Source: an uncultured Eubacterium sp. (GTDB lineage: Bacteria > Bacillota > Clostridia > Lachnospirales > Lachnospiraceae). From it: a stretch of DNA of 64,000 bases. Position 1 is the stretch's first letter, and every line of letters begins with the position of its first letter. Shown piece by piece: positions 44,221-52,334 of the stretch. The DNA is taken from positions 186,001 through 250,000 of the forward strand of contig CAJTXO010000001.1 in assembly GCA_910583555.1 (NCBI GenBank), written 5' to 3'. The notes below the pieces were generated by a model. That model searched no databases, had not been told where the DNA came from, and saw only the letters and a list, made by a program, of their open reading frames with translations. Made by a program: the position numbers and the translations under genes.

Positions 44221-45432
44221 TTATTCTAAGATCGCCAGCGTCTGTCCCTCGAAGACACCCTGCTCGATCAAGACTTCCTTTTCATTCCGGTAATTGGTAA
44301 CGACAAACCGTTTGTGAAGTTTGCCGTTTTCCACGACATACACAAACGAGCGGTTCCTGATATCTACCGTTTCCTGCTGGATGGCCTCCACATCGACGAC
44401 GAGCGCATCTTTTACTAAAAACGATACCGCATAAATATAAATATTTGTGTTATCAAAATCATACTTTTTCTTGTCTTCTTTGCTGACATCAATGTAAACG
44501 ATACTGTCGCCCTCTTCGTTCTCTGTCTGCTGGCCGGTCAGGTTTCCGGACGTAATGACTTTACCCTTGATCTCGTGATCATACTGCTTCGCGCTCTTTC
44601 CGAGCCGGACGGTCACCTCCATATTGTAGCGGAGATTTTCCGTATCCGAACCGCCGACCATGAGAAGCCACTTTCCATTAGTTCCGCGCATCTTAATGAT
44701 CTCCGTGGACGCGTCGATTTCCTCCCCCACCGAAGCTTTTCCTTCAGTCTCCAGAATGACTCCGTCTTTCTTCGCTTTCAGCAGCGTCTTCTTCTGCTTC
44801 CTCAGAAGCTCAGCGTAATCCTTTTCCTGATCGATGATTTCCTTTTCGCCCTTTTTATAAGCCGAGATCTGTTTTTGCATTTTCTTGATCTCCAGGCTCT
44901 TTACTTTCTTTTCCGTCTTTGACGTCAGGCTGCCCAGCGCTTTCTGCGCATGTGACAACTGCTGGTACAGGCCGCTCAGGCCGACCTCGTAATCGGCGCG
45001 CGCCTGATCGATCAAAAGCTTCTGCTTTTCCAGCTTCGTCTTAGACGTCTCCACATGATAGACCGCCAGCACATCGCCCTTTTTTACTTTCTGGTATTTT
45101 TTTACCTTAACTGCGTCGAGCACGGCGTCCTCATCGTCTATGATCAGCGTTTCAGTGTCCGTATATTCGAGTTCCGCCGTACAGCTGACCTCTTCTTTGT
45201 AAGTCGTTTTCCGCACGACGGTCGTATCAAATTTCACGTCATCCGCACCGATGGCGCTTCCAGATACAGCCGAAGAAGATACCGCTCCGTCCTCCTCCCC
45301 GGTCCCCTCATATAAAAGCAGTTCCGACTGTCCGGACTGCCCTCCGCCACAGGCACTCAGAAGTAAAGCCGGTATGAGCAGCAAGGACACACCTGCCAGC
45401 CGCCGCATCTTAGTCTTCCACATATACCACAT
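44221..45432 (-). CDS. HlyD/MacA-type lipoprotein adaptor C
   Basis: The 403-residue protein has a lipoprotein signal (LAGVSLLLIPALLLSACG). Its biotinyl/lipoyl-like segment (KYQKVKKGDVLAVYHVET), long coiled coil (SKTKLEKQKLLIDQARADYE to KKTLLKAKKDGVILE) and C-terminal beta domain (KGKVITSGNLTGQQTENEEG) fit MacA/HlyD adaptors. It overlaps adaptor B by 23 bp. It is the last of three tandem adaptors before the permease. Confidence 0.88.
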   Translation of the reverse strand: MWYMWKTKMRRLAGVSLLLIPALLLSACGGGQSGQSELLLYEGTGEEDGAVSSSAVSGSAIGADDVKFDTTVVRKTTYKEEVSCTAELEYTDTETLIIDDEDAVLDAVKVKKYQKVKKGDVLAVYHVETSKTKLEKQKLLIDQARADYEVGLSGLYQQLSHAQKALGSLTSKTEKKVKSLEIKKMQKQISAYKKGEKEIIDQEKDYAELLRKQKKTLLKAKKDGVILETEGKASVGEEIDASTEIIKMRGTNGKWLLMVGGSDTENLRYNMEVTVRLGKSAKQYDHEIKGKVITSGNLTGQQTENEEGDSIVYIDVSKEDKKKYDFDNTNIYIYAVSFLVKDALVVDVEAIQQETVDIRNRSFVYVVENGKLHKRFVVTNYRNEKEVLIEQGVFEGQTLAILE

Positions 45433-46540
45433 CCCCCTCCTTTACTCCATTTGTGATCTGCACATAGGCATCGGTTTCCGTTCCGGTCGTCACCGCCGTT
45501 TTGATCTTTGCGTCCCCTTCTACGATATACACATATTTTTCCTTCCCGCTGCCGAACACGGCATTGTACGGCACGACGAGCGCCCCCTCCACCGCGTCGG
45601 TGTAAAGATCGATCGTCGCCGAGCCGCCGACCTCCACAGACACATTTTTGTCAACAAAGTCAAACCACGTATTGCTCGGGTAAAAACCGCGCTCTACGTC
45701 CTCCCGGTCAAGCTCCTGTTCTTCGACTTCGACCTTGTATTCTTTCCCCTCGACGAGCGCCACATAACGGCTGGCCTTCGCCAGTTTAGTTCCGGAAACA
45801 TAAGCTGTCTTGATCCTCGGCGCCTGCATGTTCGCCACCTGCACTGCCGTGTTTCCTCCCTGTACCATATAGCCGCTGCCCCCCGACGTGGCCACGACCT
45901 CGCCCTGGATGGGGGAATATAATCTGCTGTTTTTCGTAGATGTTTTCGCCTCCGCCAGTTCTGCTTCTTTCTGCCGGAGTTCCAGCTGCTGCAGCTCTTT
46001 CTGCTGTTTCAGCCGCTCTTTGCCTAATTTAATATCTTCCTCCGCTTCCGCGATCTGCTGTTTTAACCCTTTTTTCATACGGGAATCTTTGGCTCCGCGA
46101 AGCTGCTTTTGCAGTGATTTCTTACTTTCCTGCAGCATATCGAGGTCATACTGGCTCTGCTTGTTGATATCATCGTTTTCCGCTTTCAGATTTTTAATCT
46201 CTTCCTGCAGCGACTTTGCCTTGCCCGACGTGCCGGAAAGCGTGGCCAAAAGCTGCCCTTTTTTCACATGATCCCCGACCGTAACTTTCAGGTCTTCAAT
46301 CGTTCCCGAGGACAGAAACGCTATTTCCTCGATCCGCGGCACGATCTGCCCCGGATAAGAAACGACGCCTTTCAGATCCATACGGATCACCTCTGCCGTA
46401 TCCATGTCTACCCCGACGGCCTCGATCAGTTCCGGAACCTCCTGTACGGCCGCCTGTTTTGCACATCCGGTCAGTGTCACCGCGCCGACCACCGGCAATG
46501 CCGCCAGTATCGTGCATACCCCCAAAAACGTTTTTCGCAT
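45410..46540 (-). CDS. HlyD/MacA-type lipoprotein adaptor B
   Basis: From ATG 46540 after GGAGG (8-nt spacing), 376 residues. Lipobox LTGC (VVGAVTLTGCAKQ), lipoyl half with VGDHVKKGQLLATLSG, coiled coil (AKSLQEEIKNLKAENDDINK; IAEAEEDIKLGKERLKQQKEL), second lipoyl half (LYSPIQGEVVATSGG), and a C-terminal VPYNAVFGSGKEKYVYIVEGD typical of MFP adaptors. Confidence 0.9.
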   Translation of the reverse strand: MRKTFLGVCTILAALPVVGAVTLTGCAKQAAVQEVPELIEAVGVDMDTAEVIRMDLKGVVSYPGQIVPRIEEIAFLSSGTIEDLKVTVGDHVKKGQLLATLSGTSGKAKSLQEEIKNLKAENDDINKQSQYDLDMLQESKKSLQKQLRGAKDSRMKKGLKQQIAEAEEDIKLGKERLKQQKELQQLELRQKEAELAEAKTSTKNSRLYSPIQGEVVATSGGSGYMVQGGNTAVQVANMQAPRIKTAYVSGTKLAKASRYVALVEGKEYKVEVEEQELDREDVERGFYPSNTWFDFVDKNVSVEVGGSATIDLYTDAVEGALVVPYNAVFGSGKEKYVYIVEGDAKIKTAVTTGTETDAYVQITNGVKEGDVVYVED

Positions 46541-46572
46541 AACTCGTTCCTCCATACAAATCCGCGATCACG

Positions 46573-47604
46573 CTAATTCGCGATCACCTGCTCATTTTCC
46601 TCCACCCCTCCGGTAATTTCGGTAAAGTTATTGATCACCTCTCCCACGGTCACTTCCTTCATCGCTTTCAGACCATTTTCGTCCTCGTAGTAGACGACGT
46701 GTTTGTCTCCCATCGCGTATACGATCGCGGACGGGAGATAGAGGACATTTTTCTTTTCCTTCAGCGCCACCTTATACGTGCAGATCACATCGTCCTCCAG
46801 ATTCAGTTTGCCGGTCGGGTAAAAATATACGGCATCCGAGGAATCCTTTTCTTTGCGGATCGTCGCCTTATATTCCTGCGCGTTGACTTCGATCGTCACG
46901 ACTTCGCCGTCCCTGCACTTCGAAGCGTATTCGCTGTTCGCCTCAAACCGGTTCTTCGTTTTTCCCTCGATCTTCACGACCGGTTTTTCGCTTTTGCCAA
47001 ACGTGCCCTCCACTTCTTCATCGACAAACGTTACCACGCCGTCCACAGTCGCCGTCACCTCTTCCTCCTTGATCTCCTCTTTGGCGATCTTCTCATCCAT
47101 TTTCAGAAGCTTCAGGCTGGACTCATACGATTTGATCTGCTGCTCGTACTGATTTCTGGCGCTGTTGATGTCCTTCTGGCTTCCGCCCAGCTTTTTCTGC
47201 TTCGCAGTCTCCAACTCCATCAGTTTTCTCGCGTGCCTGATCTGCATGTTCAGCTTCTCGATCTCATTCTGCGCCTTCCGCAGCGCGCTCTCGCTTCCCG
47301 GAATGTAATACTGCATGATGCGGTCGCCGGCATGCACTTTCATTCCCTTTTTAACATATATTTTTTTGATCACACTTACACCGTCCGGTTCGATCTCCTC
47401 CCGCACGGTCCCCTTGTATTTTCCGATTATATCCTCGGAACGGACGAGGTCTCCGCGAACGACCGTCGTCTTATTAAACTTCGTTCCCTCATATTTTTTT
47501 ACGACCGGGGCCGCGTCAAACTCTTCCTCCGTCGGAAGGACTCCGCAGGAAGTAAGGCTGACACAAGCGATAAGCCCCAGACATGCAAATACCTTTCTCT
47601 TCAA
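46573..47604 (-). CDS. HlyD/MacA-type lipoprotein adaptor A
   Basis: A TTG start at 47604 is supported by GGAGGATAAAG. 343 residues, lipobox LTSC (CVSLTSCGVLP), lipoyl halves IYVKKGMKVHAGDRIMQYYI and VDGVVTFVDEEVEGTFG, a short coiled coil (ALRKAQNEIEKLNMQIRHARKL), and a beta-barrel region. It lies 170 bp after the BlaR1 genes, so it could be in the same transcript or start a new one. Confidence 0.86.
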   Translation of the reverse strand: MKRKVFACLGLIACVSLTSCGVLPTEEEFDAAPVVKKYEGTKFNKTTVVRGDLVRSEDIIGKYKGTVREEIEPDGVSVIKKIYVKKGMKVHAGDRIMQYYIPGSESALRKAQNEIEKLNMQIRHARKLMELETAKQKKLGGSQKDINSARNQYEQQIKSYESSLKLLKMDEKIAKEEIKEEEVTATVDGVVTFVDEEVEGTFGKSEKPVVKIEGKTKNRFEANSEYASKCRDGEVVTIEVNAQEYKATIRKEKDSSDAVYFYPTGKLNLEDDVICTYKVALKEKKNVLYLPSAIVYAMGDKHVVYYEDENGLKAMKEVTVGEVINNFTEITGGVEENEQVIAN

Positions 47605-47776
47605 CTTTATCCTCCATAACTGCGACTGTTTTTTTCCGTGGAGGATGCGCAGCTATCCTCCCTCTGGTTCCACCCCATCACCTTAACTCTTTTATTATAT
47701 CACATGGTCAAAATATGCGCTATTACTTTTTTTACAAAAACGTTCCCTGGCAAAAACGATCTCCTGAAGCGATGAC

Positions 47777-49972
47777 TCACTGGATAACCGCCGCATCGTT
47801 TTTCGCGTAATGACATATTTTGAACGCCTTAGATGAGTCCGCCCCCGCGTCAGCCTCGTCGTTGCACAGATAGAGCAAATAGTCGTCCTGTTCTCCCTTA
47901 CCGATAAAATCCATGACAAAATATCCCTCTGACGGCAGATAATACAGATTGTCCTTTTCCGCATTTACGATGCTCGTAAAGGCACTGTCTTCCGGTTCCG
48001 CCTCAAAGATCCCCTCTCCGGACGCCATCATGATCTCATTTTCCTTCGCGCAGATCGCCGGGCCCATTCCTCCCTCTTCCATTTCGGCTTTGAAGTCCAC
48101 CGGAATGGCGTTCATATATTTTCCGTCCTCTCCCACTACCCTGACTTCCATCTTCCCGCTCTGCTGATCAACCGATGTAAAGGCAAAAAATCCATCTCCG
48201 GCTACGGGATCTGCCCAGCGGTTTCCCAGACCAGCTTCCGGATCGATGTCCGCCAGTTTTTCCCCGGTCACACCGCTGTAAATCCCGTTTATCTTTCCCT
48301 GATACGACAGGATCAGCAAATTTCCGTCAGCAAACACACTGAAATCACACCCGACAAAACCCGCCATTTTACTGAGTCCTTCTTCCCCGTCTTCCTCTTC
48401 CGCGCGCTCTTTTGGGATCGGGATCTCCGTCACCGTATTCTCCTTCTCATCGATGCGGAAAAGATGAACACCGACGTTGTAGTAGTCCTCTAGATATTTT
48501 TCCCGGTCTGACCAGAATTTCGTGTGCGGCATCGACTCTTCCGTACACATCATATACAGTTTTCCGTCCTCTCCATACTGGCAGTCCTCGACCATATAAT
48601 TTTTGCCCGCCGTATCCTCGTTCCATTTTTCCAGCCACGCCTCTTCCTTTACGGACCACGCCGAACCTTCATACAGCACTTTTGCATATTTGTATTTGAT
48701 CTCATCGGACTTATCATACAGTTCCACGATCATCATCGGCGTTCCATCCGGCGTGATCGCCATGACTCCGCCCTGTGCCGCCGAATAGCCTTCGATCTGT
48801 ATATTAGGGGACGCATCATACGGAATGGCCCGTTCCGCATAGACCGCCCCTGCCTGCTGCTCCACTGGCAGTTTCGGCACCGGCGTACTCTCGGGTTCCG
48901 AAGCTACGCCGCAGCTGCAGAAAACGACTGCTGCCGTTACCAATACCGTTACCATTCCTGTCATTTTTTTACCTCTCATCACACTCACGATCCTTTCTTT
49001 TACAATCCCGCTGCTAAAGGCTGGATTCTGATGCAGCAGACCCCGTCCGCCGCCTGCCATCGAAAGAAGCAGATAGGAATACCGCCTCTTCTCTTCCTCC
49101 GAAAAATTTTTCACCGCCATTTCATCACAGGATACTTCCATATCCTTCATCATCAGTATGTACGCCGCCCAGACGAGCGGATGAAACCAATAGAGGGCAA
49201 AAATACAAAACGCCGCCGGTTTCAGCAAATAATCCCGGCGTCGGACATGAACCCGCTCGTGGCATAAAATATAGCCCCTGTCCGCCTCGGATAACTGCTC
49301 GGACACATAGATCCTAGGCGAAAGGATTCCACCGACAAAGGAACTGTCTATGAGCGGATGCGTGTAAACATTATCAAAACAGTGCCTGGCATCCTTATAC
49401 TTCCAGGCCGTCCTCCCCAGCGATCCGACCATGATGCCAAAACATGCCAGCACTCCGGATAACCAGACGAACACGAGCAGACGCGCCATCTGTTCCTCTG
49501 TGATGGGAAAGTCCTTCTCCGTCTGATTTTGCCCCGTCTGGCGCGTTTTACCTTCCGTTTCTTTATCTGCCTGCGTCCGGTCCGTCCCTCCTGAACCTGC
49601 CGAAGCACCATCCGTTTCGCGATACAACCGGAAATGGTTTCTCTCCCCGCCGATCTCCGACCGCCGTTTCACTTGCAGACGCTGTGCCACATTCTCTACC
49701 TTACGGCCATCGTTAATGTCCGCGGCCACCTGTTCTACCTGTCTGGGCAGCATGTGGTACACGCCGCGGACTGAAACCGGGCAGACGATCCGGAACAGCA
49801 GCGCGATCCAAAGCACATACATGCCAATACGCGGCAGTTTTTTCATAAAAGGACGGATCAACAGAAAAAACAGTATGATCACCGTCACCGTGAGGCACAT
49901 ATCCGCCAGAAACACGAGTAACGGATGTCTGGCGAGCACTCCCACCCAGTTCTCCCACGCATGCTGTACCAT
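47777..49972 (-). CDS. BlaR1-like M56 metallopeptidase sensor C
   Basis: The 731-residue protein has N-terminal transmembrane helices (LLVFLADMCLTVTVIILFFLL; IGMYVLWIALLFRIV), a cytoplasmic/loop zinc site HERVH (HExxH) with a downstream EVSCDE, further helices, then RGKK plus a hydrophobic stretch ending VVFCSCG and a C-terminal ectodomain (about 350 residues) rich in strands with no penicillin-binding signature. Founder BlaR1 senses beta-lactam and cleaves BlaI. Here the stimulus is unknown. Third of three tandem paralogues. Confidence 0.86.
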   Translation of the reverse strand: MVQHAWENWVGVLARHPLLVFLADMCLTVTVIILFFLLIRPFMKKLPRIGMYVLWIALLFRIVCPVSVRGVYHMLPRQVEQVAADINDGRKVENVAQRLQVKRRSEIGGERNHFRLYRETDGASAGSGGTDRTQADKETEGKTRQTGQNQTEKDFPITEEQMARLLVFVWLSGVLACFGIMVGSLGRTAWKYKDARHCFDNVYTHPLIDSSFVGGILSPRIYVSEQLSEADRGYILCHERVHVRRRDYLLKPAAFCIFALYWFHPLVWAAYILMMKDMEVSCDEMAVKNFSEEEKRRYSYLLLSMAGGGRGLLHQNPAFSSGIVKERIVSVMRGKKMTGMVTVLVTAAVVFCSCGVASEPESTPVPKLPVEQQAGAVYAERAIPYDASPNIQIEGYSAAQGGVMAITPDGTPMMIVELYDKSDEIKYKYAKVLYEGSAWSVKEEAWLEKWNEDTAGKNYMVEDCQYGEDGKLYMMCTEESMPHTKFWSDREKYLEDYYNVGVHLFRIDEKENTVTEIPIPKERAEEEDGEEGLSKMAGFVGCDFSVFADGNLLILSYQGKINGIYSGVTGEKLADIDPEAGLGNRWADPVAGDGFFAFTSVDQQSGKMEVRVVGEDGKYMNAIPVDFKAEMEEGGMGPAICAKENEIMMASGEGIFEAEPEDSAFTSIVNAEKDNLYYLPSEGYFVMDFIGKGEQDDYLLYLCNDEADAGADSSKAFKICHYAKNDAAVIQ

Positions 49973-49974
49973 GG

Positions 49975-52311
49975 TTATTCCTCCTTTTTCGTATAGTGGA
50001 ACATTTCCTCAGTCACCCACGGCTCCTGCTTTCCATAGTCAGATTCGAACTCTTCATCATTAAATTCCTGTGTCTGACGCATTCCTACATAGTAATCATC
50101 CCGGTTTCCTTTATAGATATTGCTCAGTTCCAGACCGGTGTATTCCGGCCACAGGCAGAAGAAATGATCCGTTTTATGCCCGGCTACAAAGCGGAATTTC
50201 TTTTCATTAAATTTTGCTTCATAGATTCCCTCCCAGCTGACCATTAAGATTTCGTCTTCCTTTGTCCCCAACGCCATTTTCAGATACCGGGATCCGTCGT
50301 CTTCCACCTCGGTCCGCATCGTGTACAAAAGGTCGCCGTCCTCGTCCAGAACGTTTACGTCCATCTTTTTCGTGGCCTGGTTTTTCGAAACATACGCCCA
50401 GAACCCCCTCCCGCTGTACACATCCGATACCCGGTTTTCCAGTTTCACCTCAGATAATTTTTGACCGAAAGCATCGTAAATGGCTCCTGTATCCTGTCCT
50501 TCTTCCATCACTAAAACATTGCCTTCCGATGAAACCGCAAACTCCAGCCGCCGGACACCGGGCATCGCGCCAGCCGCCGTTCCGCTGCCTTCCACCTGCC
50601 GTTTTTCCTGTTCCGGTAGCACGATCTCCGTCATCTCCCCAGTCGCTTCATCTATCTTTAACAGATGATTTTTCACTCTCTCAAACGGGGTATTCGGCTT
50701 TTCTACACATTCCTGCCAATAAGTGAGCCTGCTTGACGAATACTCCGCCACGTACAAATACAAAAAACCATCCGCTCCATATTTGTAGCGCTCCGGCCAG
50801 TATTTTGCATCCGGAAACCGCCTCTCATATTCTTTTTCCCATAGGGGCTGTTTGAATTCCGGATTCTGAAACTCCGATTCCTGATATTCCTCTTCTGCAC
50901 CGATACATTGTTCGAACCAGAGATCTTTTCCCTTTTTATCCGAGAGACTGTGCATCGTCCGGAAACAGACAAATCTTCCCTGCGGATCCAGGACAAATTC
51001 TCCATTTGAATAGGAAGTATATTTCGAATGAAACGGACTTTTATAATGATCGGGCAGCAGCATATCCTGTTCGCTGTACCCGGTCCTCTGGGCTACCTCT
51101 ACTGGCTGCTTTGTCTGCTGCGGCGCCGATACTACCCCGCAGCTGCACAGTATGACAGACACCACCGCGAACGCCGTCACAAAACGGGTCGGTTTTCTAT
51201 AGCGTGAAACATTGAGGATCCGCTCCCGTACCTCCCCGGCACAAAATGCCGGAATCTGGCTGGGAAGAGTCCCCCCGCCCGACAGCGAGAGCAGGAGGTA
51301 CGAATATTGTTTTCTTTCCTCTGCCGGCAGATCCCGGATGACACACTCATCACAGGAAATTTCCATATCACGCATCATAAAATAGTACGCGCCCCACACG
51401 AGTGGATTGAACCACAGCAGCGAAAACAGCGAAAAGGCCAGCGGCTTCCATAAATAATCCCGGCGCCGGATATGCACCCTCTCGTGCCGGAGTACATACT
51501 CCCGCTCTTCCCCCTCCAGCCGCTCCGGAACGTAGATCCTGGGTGAAAAGATCCCGGCCGCAAACGAGCCGTATAGGAGCGGATGCGTATAAACATTTCT
51601 CTCTAACCGCTTTGCGTCCCGGAAACGCAAACGCGTCCGCAGCATTGACACAGCCTCAAAACAAAGACACGCGGACACCCCCGCCCCCCAAAGCACTAGC
51701 AGCCATACGGCCGTCTCCTGCGGAACATCGGACGTCGCATCAGTTTTTTCTCCCCCGGACATACCGGTTACGGTTTCCGGCGGCAGTGCCATATCCTCCC
51801 GCTTTTTTGCTTCCGCGAGAGCGGTTTCCCCTGTATCTTCCCCCTCACTCTTTGAGGTACCCGCGAAAGCTGCCGCTTCCAGCTCACCTTCTAACTGGAA
51901 CACTTGTCCTTCCGTCGCATCCGACAGGCGGAATCCACTTACGCTGCCGTCGCCAGCTCCATCAGGGACGGCACGATCCAAGCAGGAAGCATCCCAGCCA
52001 GCCGTCTGTCCTACCGTCCGGCTCACCGTCCACCCTTGCGTGATCCGCGCAGCCATCTTCTCCACTCCATTTGGAAGCACAGCGTAAACACCGTGGATCG
52101 AGAACGGACACACCATGCGCAGCAAAACCAAAAACCAAAGCACATACATACCTGCACGCGGCAGTCTTTTCATAAGCAGGCCCCGGATCAGGAGTAAACA
52201 TACGATGATAACCGATATCGAAACACTTGTATTAACCAGGTAGAGCAACACATCGTTTCCGGTGACCGCGTTCCAAATATTCTCCCCCAAAAAAGTTATT
52301 CCCTTCTGCAT
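49975..52311 (-). CDS. BlaR1-like M56 metallopeptidase sensor B
   Basis: 778 residues with the same plan as its neighbours: N-terminal helices, a variable extracytoplasmic linker, HERVH zinc motif with EISCDE, helices, then ILCSCGVVS and an ectodomain very similar to that of sensor A (KYWPERYKYGADGFLYLYVAEYS, ATGEMTEIVLPEQEKR, AIYDAFGQKLSE). It stops 2 bp before the next start, implying coupling. The strong similarity to A shows a recent tandem duplication. Confidence 0.86.
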   Translation of the reverse strand: MQKGITFLGENIWNAVTGNDVLLYLVNTSVSISVIIVCLLLIRGLLMKRLPRAGMYVLWFLVLLRMVCPFSIHGVYAVLPNGVEKMAARITQGWTVSRTVGQTAGWDASCLDRAVPDGAGDGSVSGFRLSDATEGQVFQLEGELEAAAFAGTSKSEGEDTGETALAEAKKREDMALPPETVTGMSGGEKTDATSDVPQETAVWLLVLWGAGVSACLCFEAVSMLRTRLRFRDAKRLERNVYTHPLLYGSFAAGIFSPRIYVPERLEGEEREYVLRHERVHIRRRDYLWKPLAFSLFSLLWFNPLVWGAYYFMMRDMEISCDECVIRDLPAEERKQYSYLLLSLSGGGTLPSQIPAFCAGEVRERILNVSRYRKPTRFVTAFAVVSVILCSCGVVSAPQQTKQPVEVAQRTGYSEQDMLLPDHYKSPFHSKYTSYSNGEFVLDPQGRFVCFRTMHSLSDKKGKDLWFEQCIGAEEEYQESEFQNPEFKQPLWEKEYERRFPDAKYWPERYKYGADGFLYLYVAEYSSSRLTYWQECVEKPNTPFERVKNHLLKIDEATGEMTEIVLPEQEKRQVEGSGTAAGAMPGVRRLEFAVSSEGNVLVMEEGQDTGAIYDAFGQKLSEVKLENRVSDVYSGRGFWAYVSKNQATKKMDVNVLDEDGDLLYTMRTEVEDDGSRYLKMALGTKEDEILMVSWEGIYEAKFNEKKFRFVAGHKTDHFFCLWPEYTGLELSNIYKGNRDDYYVGMRQTQEFNDEEFESDYGKQEPWVTEEMFHYTKKEE

Positions 52312-52334
52312 CGCAACCCCTCCATTTCATCCCA

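Noticed and set aside
47605..47776. Terminator between the BlaR1 genes and adaptors
   Set aside because: No stem followed by a T-run could be seen, so the transcript may continue.
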